A stretch of 64,000 bases of DNA from Chelatococcus sp. GTDB lineage: Bacteria > Pseudomonadota > Alphaproteobacteria > Rhizobiales > Beijerinckiaceae. The position numbers and the translations under genes are program-made. The notes under the pieces are model-generated. The model ran no database searches. It worked only from the letters and a program-made list of their open reading frames with translations, and had not been told where the DNA came from. The stretch lies in the NCBI GenBank assembly GCA_003248805.1, contig QFQY01000001.1:109874-173873 (forward strand), read 5' to 3'. Position 1 is the stretch's first letter; every line of letters begins with the position of its first letter. Of this stretch, positions 1-8,078 are shown piece by piece.

Positions 1-510
1 ACAAAGGGTTTCGACCGCCGTCCCGAGCCCGTTTCGGTCAAGCGGATCGACGTCAACCCGAAGGGCGCTAAATCGAAGTTCGGTCTCGACCTCGTCCGCA
101 TCGACACCGACTTCACCAAGTCATGGGTCCACGCCCGGTTGCGTTGGCCCGACGACCAGCCTGGCGGCTGGCACGTCTACGAGGAGATTGAGGAGAGCTA
201 TCTCCGGCAGATCGTCTCGGAGGCGCGCATCCTCAAGCCGGGCGGCGGGTTTGCGTGGATCGCGAAGCATCGCGAGAACCACTTTCTCGACTGCGAGGCG
301 ATGGCATTCGCTGCCGCCTTCATGCTCGGCGTCCTTCGCCTCTTCGCGCCGAAGCGCAGAGAGCGGAGGCCTGACGAGCCGAAACGCGACACCATCCGGG
401 GCGCGATCGAGCCGGCCGCCGCAGTGCGGGCCGAGCGTCCGCCCTCTCCCCCGACAGCCAAGCCGGCAGCGAAGCCTAAGCGAAAGGCCTTCGTATCGAG
501 CTACATGTGA
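1..510 (+). CDS. terL: Terminase large subunit, GpA family (3' part only)
   Basis: The frame is open from the first base, so this is the C-terminal 169 residues of a gene that begins left of the window. The segment KHRENHFLDCEAMAFAAAF, around residues 90-108 of the visible part, matches the conserved end of the GpA-type terminase ATPase/nuclease that packages DNA into proheads. It is followed by a Pro/Ala/Lys-rich tail (EPAAAVRAERPPSPP..KPAAKPKRK) that is probably disordered. The gpW-like, portal and protease genes follow in the canonical lambda head order, which supports the call. The ATPase domain is not visible. Confidence 0.88.
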   Translation, partial: TKGFDRRPEPVSVKRIDVNPKGAKSKFGLDLVRIDTDFTKSWVHARLRWPDDQPGGWHVYEEIEESYLRQIVSEARILKPGGGFAWIAKHRENHFLDCEAMAFAAAFMLGVLRLFAPKRRERRPDEPKRDTIRGAIEPAAAVRAERPPSPPTAKPAAKPKRKAFVSSYM

Positions 511-536
511 CCGCCTCGCGCGGCAGAGGAGAAGCC

Positions 537-755
537 GTGGCAACGCGAGAGGAGATCATTGCTCAAATCGCCGATCTCCGTGAGGTCCGTGCGAGCGGGA
601 TCAAGCGGACCAAGCGCGATAGCCGCGAGGTCGAGTATCGGACCGATGCCGACCTTGCTCGCGCAATCACCGCCCTCGAAGGCCAGCTCACCGAGATCGA
701 CAATGGGCGTCGGCGTCGTCGCGTGTTTACGACGAGCACGAGCAAGGGGCTCTGA
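537..755 (+). CDS. gpW-like head-tail joining protein
   Basis: A 72-residue basic, helical protein (VATREEIIAQIADLREVRAS.., ending RRRRRVFTTSTSKGL). Its size and its position between terminase and portal fit the gpW family, which plugs the portal after packaging. I chose GTG 537 because AGAGGAG lies five bases upstream. An in-frame ATG at 507 overlaps the terminase stop by 4 bp but lacks a ribosome binding site. The family assignment rests on size, context and the repeated 'I..L..A..E' pattern. Confidence 0.72.
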   Translation: MATREEIIAQIADLREVRASGIKRTKRDSREVEYRTDADLARAITALEGQLTEIDNGRRRRRVFTTSTSKGL

Positions 756-758
756 TCG

Positions 759-2240
759 ATGGGCATCCTCGCTGCGACCAAGCAGCGTGTCAGGTCGATG
801 CTTGGGTGGAACGGCGGCTTCGAGGCCGCCTCGGGCAACCGCCGCCTCAAGAACTTCGTCCCGACACGCGCCCACATCAACGCGCTGATCGCGGCAAGCG
901 GGCCGGACGTCCTGTCCCGCGCCCGCTTCCTCGTCCGCAACAATGGCTATGCCCGAAACGCCGTCGAGGCGTGGACCGGAAACGCCGTTGGAACCGGCAT
1001 CACGCCGGTTTTCAAGACGACAAGGAAGCTCGCGAAGAAGCGGATCACCGCCCTGCTTGAGGCGTGGGTCAAGGACGCGGATGCCGATGGCATCTTCGAT
1101 TTCTTCGGCATTCAGCGTCGGATCGCGCGGGAGGTCTACGTTGCGGGCGAGGTGTTCGTCCGCATCCGCTCGCGCCGGCCGGGCGACGGGTTGGCCGTCC
1201 CGATGCAGTTGCAAGTTCTCTGCTCGGAGATGCTGCCGCTGCACAAGAACGAGGTCCTGTCCGAAGGGCGGATGATCCGCCAGGGGATCGAGTTTGACGC
1301 GATCGGCCGCCGGGTTGCCTATCACTTCCTCACCCGGCACCCCGGCGACATCCAGCCGGGCGGTGTCGGCGTGCCGGGCCTGACGACGCGCGTCCCGGCC
1401 TCCGAGGTCATCCACCTCATGGACCCGGAGGACGCGGGCCAGCTTCGCGGCATCTCCCGGTTCGCTCCGGCCATCGTCAAGCTCTTCCTGCTCGACGTCT
1501 ACGACGACGCCGAGCTTGACCGGAAGAAGGTCGCGGCACTGCACGCGCTCTTCGTCACCTCCGATCAGGACGATGCTCCGTACTCCGGCAAGGACGACGA
1601 CGGCGGTGAGGAAGAGGACGGTCCGGATTTCGATTTGCAGCCCGGCCTCGTGGTCCGGCTCAAACCAGGCGAGGACATCAAGACGTCGTCGCCGGCCGAC
1701 AGCGGGTCGAGCTACGAGCCTTTCCAGTACCGCACCCTGCTCCAAGTGTCGGCAGCAACGGGCATTCCGTACGCGGTCCTGACGAAGGATACGTTCCGTT
1801 CGACCTATTCGAGCGAGCGCGGCGCGACGCTGGAATTCCGGCGCCAGCTCGAAGGGTTCCAGCACACGGTGATCATTCACCAGTTCTGCCGAGCCGTCGT
1901 TTCGCGCTTCGTCGATGTCGCGACGCTTTCCGGCGCGCTCGATCTGCCGAACTTCGACCGCAACCGCGACGACTACATCGCCTGCGACTGGCTGCCGCCG
2001 AAGTGGGATTGGATCGATCCGTGGCGAGATGCAAAGGCCGAGGTCGAGCAGATCAACGCAGGCCTCAAGTCGCGGACGCAGTCCGTTGCGGAGCGCGGCT
2101 ACGACGTCGAGAAGATCGACGACGAGCGCGCGGCCGAGCAGAAATCCGAGCGCGACAAGGGCATCGATAGGCCGGCGGCCGGTATCGGGCACAACGGCGG
2201 CCCGCCCATGAACAGCGACACGAAGAGTGAGAACGCATGA
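759..2240 (+). CDS. Portal protein, lambda family
   Basis: A 493-residue protein of the usual length for the lambda gpB portal family (dodecameric DNA-translocation ring). Visible family features are the N-terminal ..RARFLVRNNGYARNAVEAW segment, the AREVYVAGEVFVRIR core and the TYSSERGATLEFRR segment near residue 350. An acidic loop (DDAPYSGKDDDGGEEEDGP) sits near residues 268-286. It starts 3 bp after the gpW-like stop, and its stop overlaps the ATG of the protease gene by 4 bp, so it is translationally coupled in the head operon. Confidence 0.93.
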   Translation: MGILAATKQRVRSMLGWNGGFEAASGNRRLKNFVPTRAHINALIAASGPDVLSRARFLVRNNGYARNAVEAWTGNAVGTGITPVFKTTRKLAKKRITALLEAWVKDADADGIFDFFGIQRRIAREVYVAGEVFVRIRSRRPGDGLAVPMQLQVLCSEMLPLHKNEVLSEGRMIRQGIEFDAIGRRVAYHFLTRHPGDIQPGGVGVPGLTTRVPASEVIHLMDPEDAGQLRGISRFAPAIVKLFLLDVYDDAELDRKKVAALHALFVTSDQDDAPYSGKDDDGGEEEDGPDFDLQPGLVVRLKPGEDIKTSSPADSGSSYEPFQYRTLLQVSAATGIPYAVLTKDTFRSTYSSERGATLEFRRQLEGFQHTVIIHQFCRAVVSRFVDVATLSGALDLPNFDRNRDDYIACDWLPPKWDWIDPWRDAKAEVEQINAGLKSRTQSVAERGYDVEKIDDERAAEQKSERDKGIDRPAAGIGHNGGPPMNSDTKSENA

Positions 2241-3742
2241 TCCCGTATCACCGGATCGCGGAGCGGCTGTATAGCCGTCCGCTGCTCATCCTTCCGCAGA
2301 CTGCCCACACGGTCGAGAGCTTCATTCGAAGCAGGATCAGGGACGGCGGCGACATCGAGGCCGGCGGTCGCAGCGGCGCCAGTAACGAGCGCAGCGCCGA
2401 GACGATCGAGTTTTTCCAGTCGACCCGCAATGAGGCGGGCGGCCAGGAAGCCCACTCGCCGCGCGCTTCGCGCTTCATCGGGTCTACACCGCTCGATGCG
2501 TCCGGCCGGCCCCTGCCGTTCCGCCGGACGCAGGACGGGACGGCGATTATCACGATGGTCGGCGAACTCGTGAACCGGGGCGCATGGATCGGCGCGTCGT
2601 CGGGCCTCGTCAGCTACGAGGGCATCACGCACCAGCTATCGGCCGCCGTGTCCGATCCGATGACGAGGGCAATCTTGCTCGACTGCGAGAGCCCCGGCGG
2701 CGAGGCAGTCGGCGCGTTCGAGTGCGCGGCAGCGGTTCGCAAGGCTGCTGCGGCCAAGCCGGTCATCGCCATTGTCAACGGCATGGCCTGCTCGGCGATG
2801 TACGCCATTGCCTCCGGCGCCACGCGGATCGTGACAACGCCGACCGGCCTCTCGGGCTCGATCGGCGTCGTGATGATGCACCTCGACTATTCCGAGCTGC
2901 TCGCCGACGCGGGGATCAAGCCGACCTTCATCTTCGCGGGAGACCACAAGGTGGACGGCAACCCGTACGAGCCGCTGCCGGAGGCGGTGCGCGCCGATTT
3001 CAAGCGCGATATCGACGCCTTTTACAGCCTGTTCTTGGAGACTGTCGCCGCAGGTCGCGGCGCGCGCCTCACCACAGATATGGCGCGCGCGACGCAAGCT
3101 CGCGTGCTGATGGGCGCTGCCGCCGTCTCCGCCGGCCTGGCCGATCAAGTCATGACCTTCGACGAGGTGCTCGCCAGCATGGCGGACGCCTCATTCACCC
3201 GGCGCGGATCGTCCGCGTCGCTTCCAACTGCTCAGACGCAAGGACCTTCGATGAGCAACGAGACCGAAGCGCCGCAGGACGGCACGACCACCACGACCGA
3301 GACCAATGCTGCTCCGGCCGCGATCGTCACCGTTGCCGACGCGGCTGCCGCCGCTGGTGCGGTGACGGCAACGGTACAGCCTGCCGCCCCCGGAAATGCA
3401 AACGCCTCGGCTTCGCCGCAGGCTCCGTCGCACGATGCCATGACTGCCTTCCGTGCGCAGGCCGCGAAGATCGTCTCGATCGGCGCGCAGGCCGCGCGGA
3501 TGGGTATCAACGTCGATGTATCCGCTGCCATCGCGAAGGGGATGGACCCCGCCGCGTTGTCGATGGAGGTCCTCGAAGCCGCTGCGAAGCGTGACGAGGC
3601 TTCGACCGTGGTCGCGACTGCGCCGACCCCGAGCACGAACGGCACCAACGTCAAGCCCGCTCAGTCGGCGGCTGGAGAAAGCCCGATCGTTGCCGCCGCC
3701 AAGCAGTCGGCAGCGGCACTCGAAGCGAAGCGCCGCGCGTAA
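2237..3742 (+). CDS. Capsid assembly protease, S49/gpC type, with C-terminal scaffold region
   Basis: The 501-residue product contains the S49 (SppA-like) fold: CESPGGEAVGAFE near residues 152-164, the nucleophile region NGMACSAMYAIASGA around residues 180-194 and the STGLSGSIGVVM-like strand after it. The roughly 160 C-terminal residues are Ala/Thr/Pro-rich with a helical end, like the lambda gpC/Nu3 scaffold. It would process the scaffold and portal inside the prohead. It overlaps the portal stop (ATGA). An internal in-frame start at 3251 probably yields the scaffold alone (separate entry). Confidence 0.9.
   Translation: MIPYHRIAERLYSRPLLILPQTAHTVESFIRSRIRDGGDIEAGGRSGASNERSAETIEFFQSTRNEAGGQEAHSPRASRFIGSTPLDASGRPLPFRRTQDGTAIITMVGELVNRGAWIGASSGLVSYEGITHQLSAAVSDPMTRAILLDCESPGGEAVGAFECAAAVRKAAAAKPVIAIVNGMACSAMYAIASGATRIVTTPTGLSGSIGVVMMHLDYSELLADAGIKPTFIFAGDHKVDGNPYEPLPEAVRADFKRDIDAFYSLFLETVAAGRGARLTTDMARATQARVLMGAAAVSAGLADQVMTFDEVLASMADASFTRRGSSASLPTAQTQGPSMSNETEAPQDGTTTTTETNAAPAAIVTVADAAAAAGAVTATVQPAAPGNANASASPQAPSHDAMTAFRAQAAKIVSIGAQAARMGINVDVSAAIAKGMDPAALSMEVLEAAAKRDEASTVVATAPTPSTNGTNVKPAQSAAGESPIVAAAKQSAAALEAKRRA
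3251..3742 (+). CDS. Nested scaffold protein (Nu3-like), internal start in the protease gene
   Basis: ATG 3251 lies in the protease frame and is preceded by AAGGA at 3240-3244 with a 6-base spacer, a better ribosome binding site than many true starts here. The 163-residue product (MSNETEAPQDGTTTT.. to ..ALEAKRRA) is the acidic/Ala-rich scaffold part without the protease domain. Lambda makes Nu3 from gene C in exactly this way. That the internal start is used here is an inference from the binding site and gene order. Confidence 0.6.
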   Translation: MSNETEAPQDGTTTTTETNAAPAAIVTVADAAAAAGAVTATVQPAAPGNANASASPQAPSHDAMTAFRAQAAKIVSIGAQAARMGINVDVSAAIAKGMDPAALSMEVLEAAAKRDEASTVVATAPTPSTNGTNVKPAQSAAGESPIVAAAKQSAAALEAKRRA

Positions 3743-3778
3743 TCGCAGCGCGAAACCCTCAGAAGGAGAAACCCAACC

Positions 3779-4441
3779 ATGGCAGTTCTGACCATGTCGC
3801 CCACGTTGGGCGACGTCCTGAAGTGGGAGGGTAACCCCTCTCATACCCGCCGGATCGTGACGCTCAAGTCCGGCGCGGCCTACAAGCTCGGCTCCGTGCT
3901 CGGCAAGGCGCGTGTTTCCGGCGCCGTAGTTGTCGGACCGGCCGCCGCGCAGGCTGGCAACACCGGAAACGGCACGATCGCGTTCAACGCCACGCCTTAC
4001 GCGGCCGGGGTCAAGGAGGGCGACTACAAGCTGACGTTCATCTCGGCGACGAAGGCGGAACTCGAAGACCCGGATGGCAAGAACGTCGGCACGGTGACGG
4101 CCGGAGCCGAGTTCACCAAGCAGATCGTTCTCACCGCGACGGCTGGCGGCACGGCCTGGGTCGCGGGCGACCGCTTCACGATCCCCGTCACGATCGCCGA
4201 CAACGACGGCCTCGTCAGCCTGTGGGACCCCACGGCCGAGGATGGCACCGAGGTCGTGTACGGCCTGCTGATCTTCGACGTCGATGCGACGGCGGCGGCG
4301 CAGAAGAGCGTGGCGGTCCATCGCGAGGCGATCGTTTCGAAGGACGCGCTGGTGTTCAAGGCCGGCCTGACGACTGCGCAGAAGAGCGACGGCTACGCTG
4401 GCCTCGAACGGCGCGGGATCGCGGTCAATCAGACCGCCTGA
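3779..4441 (+). CDS. Head decoration protein, gpD-like
   Basis: A 220-residue protein with GAGAAACC-type spacing behind AGAAGGAG. N-terminal ..TLGDVLKWEGNPSHTRRIVTLKSG and the later LIFDVDATAAAQKSVAVHREAIV are typical of the lambda gpD decoration-protein family, which trims and stabilises the expanded capsid. It is about twice the size of lambda gpD. Residues 45-145 form an extra beta-rich segment (GTVTAGAEFTKQIVLTATAGG..) common in larger homologues. It sits directly before the major capsid gene, separated by a strong terminator hairpin. Confidence 0.87.
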   Translation: MAVLTMSPTLGDVLKWEGNPSHTRRIVTLKSGAAYKLGSVLGKARVSGAVVVGPAAAQAGNTGNGTIAFNATPYAAGVKEGDYKLTFISATKAELEDPDGKNVGTVTAGAEFTKQIVLTATAGGTAWVAGDRFTIPVTIADNDGLVSLWDPTAEDGTEVVYGLLIFDVDATAAAQKSVAVHREAIVSKDALVFKAGLTTAQKSDGYAGLERRGIAVNQTA

Positions 4442-4471
4442 TCGGTCTCAACTCACCCTCTGATCTTAACC

Positions 4472-4502
4472 GGGGTCGGCGAAAGCCGGCCCCTTTTCTT
4501 TT
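4472..4502 (+). terminator. Intrinsic terminator between decoration and capsid genes
   Basis: A 9-bp stem (GGGGTCGGC with GCCGGCCCC, one G-U pair) closed by a GAAA tetraloop and followed by TTTTCTTTT. Since the capsid gene downstream belongs to the same late operon, it probably works as a partial terminator, as is usual in phage late regions, adjusting the ratio of the two products. Confidence 0.8.
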
Positions 4503-4567
4503 GCCGGCCGCCGCGCGGGTCCGGCGCCTTTCGCGCGATCCGCGCTCATCCATCCAAGGGAAAAAAC

Positions 4568-5587
4568 ATGACTGTGATCGTCAACCCGTTTGACGGCGGC
4601 GGCTACTCTCTCGCCGAGATGACCGAGGCCATCAACATCCTGCCGAACGTCTACACGCGCTTGTCGGAGATGGGTCTGTTCCGTTTCGAAGGCATCACGC
4701 AGCGCGTCGCGATCATCGAGCAGGCCGAGGGCGTCCTCAACCTGCTCCCGCCCGTTCCGCTCGGCGGCCCGCCCACGGTCGCGAACCGCGACACGCGCTC
4801 GATGCGTTCGTTCGCGCTGCCGTATATCCCGCACGACGACGTGATCACGCCGCAGGACATTCAGGGCGTTCGCGCCTTCGGCTCCGCCGCATCGGCCGAC
4901 CCGCTGGCCACGGTCATGAACCGCAAGCTGAACCGGACGCGCATCAAGCACGCGCAGACCCGTGAGTACATGGAGATCAACGCGCTCAAGGGCATCGTCA
5001 AGGGCGGCGATGGCGTGACGATCTACAACTACTTCAACGAGTTCGGGCTGACCCGCATCGAGGTCGATTTCGCACTCGGAACAGCCGGCACCAACGTCCA
5101 GGGCAAATGCCGGGCCGTCCTTCGTGCGATCGAGGATGAGCTGAAGGGCGAGATCATGACCGGCGTCCATGCACTGGTCGATCCTGTGTTCTTCGACAAG
5201 TTCATCGGGCACGCCAAGGTCGAGGAGGCATACAAATACTACAACTCGGGGCAGCAGCCTCTCCGGGAGGATGTGCGCCGGAGGTTCCCGTTCGCGGGCA
5301 TCCTGTTCGAGGAGTACAACGCGACCGTCACGCTCTCGACGGGCACGACCGAGAAGCTGGTCGAGGTGGGCGAAGGCATCGCGTTCCCGAAGGGGACGAT
5401 GGACACCTTCGTCACCTACGGCGCGCCCGCGAACCTGATCGAGACGGTCAACACCATCGGCCTCGAAATGTACGCGCGCCAGATTATGCGCCAGGACGGT
5501 TCGGCGATCGACGTCAAGACCGAAGCGTCGCCGCTGCCGATCAACAAGCGCCCCAAGCTCTCGATCCGCCTCTTCTCCTCAAACTGA
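4568..5587 (+). CDS. Major capsid protein, gpE family
   Basis: A 339-residue protein of the usual length for lambda gpE-type capsid proteins. N-terminal NPFDGGGYSLAEMTEAINILPN, then FEGITQRVAIIEQAEGVLNLLPPVPLGGPP, and the RSFALPYIPHDDVITPQDIQGVRAFG segment are family hallmarks. It forms the HK97-fold shell lattice with the upstream decoration protein. Start ATG 4568 follows AAGGGAAAAAAC. It is a different capsid family from the one at 50864, which is one of the main signs that two phages are present. Confidence 0.94.
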   Translation: MTVIVNPFDGGGYSLAEMTEAINILPNVYTRLSEMGLFRFEGITQRVAIIEQAEGVLNLLPPVPLGGPPTVANRDTRSMRSFALPYIPHDDVITPQDIQGVRAFGSAASADPLATVMNRKLNRTRIKHAQTREYMEINALKGIVKGGDGVTIYNYFNEFGLTRIEVDFALGTAGTNVQGKCRAVLRAIEDELKGEIMTGVHALVDPVFFDKFIGHAKVEEAYKYYNSGQQPLREDVRRRFPFAGILFEEYNATVTLSTGTTEKLVEVGEGIAFPKGTMDTFVTYGAPANLIETVNTIGLEMYARQIMRQDGSAIDVKTEASPLPINKRPKLSIRLFSSN

Positions 5588-5621
5588 CGGCGCCCGCCGG
5601 CAACGAAACGGAGCCGCTCGG

Positions 5622-6032
5622 ATGTCAATTTTCGATCGAGCCGAGCGGCTCATGTCGCGCTCTCTCGGGCGCGTCTACCACGAATTAGTCTTGATCACGC
5701 CGATGCGGCCCGGCCGAATGGTCGTGAGCGCTGATCCCGATCGCGCACCATTCACGATCCGCGCGACGCTGAATGTCGAGGCTCAGCCGCGCCGGCCGCT
5801 CGGCGAGGGCAATACGGCCGGCGACGTTGGGGTGATTATGGCCCCCGATATCTCGCTCGCGATCGAGGTGGTCGACCTTGAGGGCAAGCCGGCGATCAAG
5901 AACGGGGACCGCGTCACGGCAATCAGACGCCCCGGCCAACCGGTCTACGTCGTGGCCCAAGAGCAACCGCTCGGCATTTCGGAGCGCCGCTGGGAGCTTC
6001 TTCCGGATGCCCCCGAGGATGACGGATCATGA
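5622..6032 (+). CDS. Head completion / head-tail connector candidate
   Basis: A 136-residue, mostly beta-predicted protein (MSIFDRAERLMSRSLGRVYHEL.., later VTAIRRPGQPVYVVAQEQPLGISERRWELL). I do not recognise a family. Position after the capsid gene and before the tail module matches the FII-like connector slot of lambda-type heads. Start ATG 5622 is about 14 bases after a GGAGCCG-type site. Its stop overlaps the ATG of the next gene by 4 bp. Confidence 0.55.
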   Translation: MSIFDRAERLMSRSLGRVYHELVLITPMRPGRMVVSADPDRAPFTIRATLNVEAQPRRPLGEGNTAGDVGVIMAPDISLAIEVVDLEGKPAIKNGDRVTAIRRPGQPVYVVAQEQPLGISERRWELLPDAPEDDGS

Positions 6033-6838
6033 GCATTGCGCTGACTGCGCTCCAATACCTGACCATGCTTGTCCTGCGGGACGTGTCCATCATCGGCGGA
6101 AACGTCCTCGACAATCCCCTCGACCCGTTTCCGGAGGATACGATCCTCAAGCCGACCGTGGCCGTCTACATCGGCACGGACACTCGCGATGATGTCGACC
6201 GGTACGGCCTGTTCGGAGCGCAGCACAAGGTCGAGCTGAGCATTCAGACTTTCTTGCCCGCCTCGCTGACGATCACGAAGCCTGGCGGCGAAAAGATCAA
6301 GCTGTCGGCGCGGGGGAACGGCCTGCAATTCGTGCTTGGCCAGATCGGTGGCGAAATCGACCTAGCCCTCACGTCAAGCGACAGCGAGGCCGCGCAGCTT
6401 TGGCGCGTCTTGATTGGCGGATCGCCGAAGAAGGTCACGACGACGCCTTGGCTGATGGAGGTCAAGAGAACGTCTGGCGCTGTGCGGGTCCCGGCGGTCG
6501 AGCGTTTGTTCGATGTCGAGACGCTTGCCGATCCTTTGTTCGCTCCCGACGATATTCCCGAATTTTGGGAGCGAGTTCTCGCCCTCTTTGAGGCCGACGA
6601 CGAATACGCGGAGGTCGGGTCACTGATCCGGACGCTCGCGACCGGCCTCGGCGATCTCCCGCAATGGCGCGTCGCCCAGGCGCAGCTTGGTTTGACCGAG
6701 GAGGGCGTCGCCGCGATCGGCGTCAAGCCGTTCGAAGATCATCCGGTCGACGACGAGACAGATGCGGCGGGGATGGTCGAGATCACGCTCGATCCCCTCG
6801 GGCTCACGGTCGACGATGCTCTGCCGCCTGAGGATTAG
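6029..6838 (+). CDS. Tail completion/terminator-type protein, unassigned
   Basis: A 269-residue acidic protein beginning MSIALTALQYLTMLVLRD, with ..LKPTVAVYIGTD and LFGAQHKVELSIQTFLP in the first 80 residues, a pattern seen in tail terminator proteins that oligomerise on top of the tail tube. The C-terminal half (RVLALFEADDEYAEVGSLIRTLATG..) is helical. It overlaps the upstream gene (ATGA) and ends 3 bp before baseplate gene V. No firm family match. Confidence 0.5.
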   Translation: MSIALTALQYLTMLVLRDVSIIGGNVLDNPLDPFPEDTILKPTVAVYIGTDTRDDVDRYGLFGAQHKVELSIQTFLPASLTITKPGGEKIKLSARGNGLQFVLGQIGGEIDLALTSSDSEAAQLWRVLIGGSPKKVTTTPWLMEVKRTSGAVRVPAVERLFDVETLADPLFAPDDIPEFWERVLALFEADDEYAEVGSLIRTLATGLGDLPQWRVAQAQLGLTEEGVAAIGVKPFEDHPVDDETDAAGMVEITLDPLGLTVDDALPPED

Positions 6839-6841
6839 TCG

Positions 6842-7459
6842 ATGGCCGACCTCGCCGACATTTTCACGCGACTGGTTGCCCGCATCGCTCGCATCGAGCG
6901 CCGGGTGGTCAACGGTGTCAGGCACGGGACCGTCGAGCCCGGCTCGCTCGATCTGACGAACAAGACCGTTCGACTTCGGATCGGCGGGACCGATGAGAAG
7001 CCGCTGCTCTCGCCACCGGTCCGCTACGCGCAGCATGCCGGCAAGTTCAAGCTGCATCTGCCGCCAAGCGACGGGCAGCAGATGACGCTCCTTTCGCCTA
7101 CGGGCGATTTCAAGCAAGGGCTGGCGATCCCGTTCGGTTGGGGCGGCGAGAACCCGTCGCCGAGCGACAAGGATGACGAAGCCGTCTTCACGATCGGATC
7201 GACCAAGTTTCTCGTGAAAGGCGACGAGGTTTTCGTCCAGCGCGGCGAGCAAACGTTCCATCTCAAGCCGAGCGGCGAAGTCCATGTGAAGGGCTCCAAG
7301 ATCGTCCTCGATGGTCCGGTCGAGATGCCGAAGGGCTTCACTGCAGGCGATGGTGAGGGGGCGGGCGGGACCATCAACGGCCCCCTGAACGCCACCAAGG
7401 AAATCACGTCGCAAACGCGTGTCTCCGCGCCGCTTCTCCAAGGCGCGTGGAGCGCTTGA
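6842..7459 (+). CDS. gpV: Baseplate assembly protein V (spike)
   Basis: A 205-residue protein. The N-terminus (ADLADIFTRLVARIARIERRVVNGVRHGTV) and the following OB-fold (SPPVRYAQHAGKFKLHLPPSDGQQMTLLSPTGDFKQGLAIPF near residues 60-100) are typical of P2 gpV, the trimeric membrane-piercing spike of the baseplate. The C-terminal half has a repetitive beta pattern (FLVKGDEV, EVHVKGSKIVLDG, TINGPLNATKEITS) expected for the triple-stranded needle. Confidence 0.87.
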   Translation: MADLADIFTRLVARIARIERRVVNGVRHGTVEPGSLDLTNKTVRLRIGGTDEKPLLSPPVRYAQHAGKFKLHLPPSDGQQMTLLSPTGDFKQGLAIPFGWGGENPSPSDKDDEAVFTIGSTKFLVKGDEVFVQRGEQTFHLKPSGEVHVKGSKIVLDGPVEMPKGFTAGDGEGAGGTINGPLNATKEITSQTRVSAPLLQGAWSA

Positions 7460-7473
7460 GCTGAGGAAAGACC

Positions 7474-7656
7474 ATGGAAAAGAAGCCATACATCGTCACC
7501 GAAGAGGCCGACGCCTTCACGAAGATAGCCGGCAAGTACCGCGCGCTGGGCGCGAGCGTGATGCTGACGGACCAGGAAGCCGAGTGGGAGGAAAAGCGCG
7601 GCCTGATCGTGCCTGGCCCGAAAGCTCCTGATCCGGCCACCAAGAAGAAGAGCTGA
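7474..7656 (+). CDS. Small baseplate-region protein of unknown function
   Basis: A 60-residue charged protein (MEKKPYIVTEEADAF.. ending APDPATKKKS) with GAGGAAAG upstream. Nothing identifies its role. It fits exactly between V and the gp25-like wedge gene (gaps of 14 and 3 bp), so it is probably a translated member of the baseplate cluster. Confidence 0.6.
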   Translation: MEKKPYIVTEEADAFTKIAGKYRALGASVMLTDQEAEWEEKRGLIVPGPKAPDPATKKKS

Positions 7657-7659
7657 TCC

Positions 7660-8064
7660 ATGTCCTCGGTTGGCATCGACCGCGTGACCGGGCGGGTGCT
7701 GACCGACTGGCAGCACACCCTTCAATCGCTGTCCGTCTTGTTCACGACCAACATCGGATCGCGGGTCATGCGCCGCCTCTACGGCAGCCTTGTCCCGCGC
7801 CTGCTCGGCGAGAACCTGACCTATCCCACAATCCTTCGCTTCGTCACCGCCGTCATCGTTGCCGTCGAGCTTTGGGAGCCCCGCTTCCGGATCAAGCGGG
7901 TTCGCATCGTCCAGAGCGAAAACAGCCCCGAAACCCTGCGCAAGGGTGCGCTCAGGCTGGCGATGATTGGCGAGTACCGGCCGCGCGGCCATCTCGGCGA
8001 TCCGACACCCGACTATCTCGATCGCACCATCTACCTCGGAGGTGGGGGAAGCGTATCGGTCTGA
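7660..8064 (+). CDS. gpW: Baseplate wedge protein, GPW/gp25 family
   Basis: A 134-residue protein with the gp25-like signature: DRVTGRVLTDWQHTLQSL, then TNIGSRVMRRLYGSLVPRLLGENLT and the WEPRFRIKRVRI strand near residues 75-85. These proteins form the wedge that links the sheath-tube junction to the baseplate arms and share a lysozyme-like fold without activity. Gene order V, W, J, I is as in P2. Confidence 0.9.
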   Translation: MSSVGIDRVTGRVLTDWQHTLQSLSVLFTTNIGSRVMRRLYGSLVPRLLGENLTYPTILRFVTAVIVAVELWEPRFRIKRVRIVQSENSPETLRKGALRLAMIGEYRPRGHLGDPTPDYLDRTIYLGGGGSVSV

Positions 8065-8078
8065 GATCAGGAGCCGCT

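Noticed and set aside
7872..8078. Upstream extension of the baseplate J gene
   Set aside because: It overlaps the gp25-like gene completely. ATG 8079 has CAGGAG and gives the family length.
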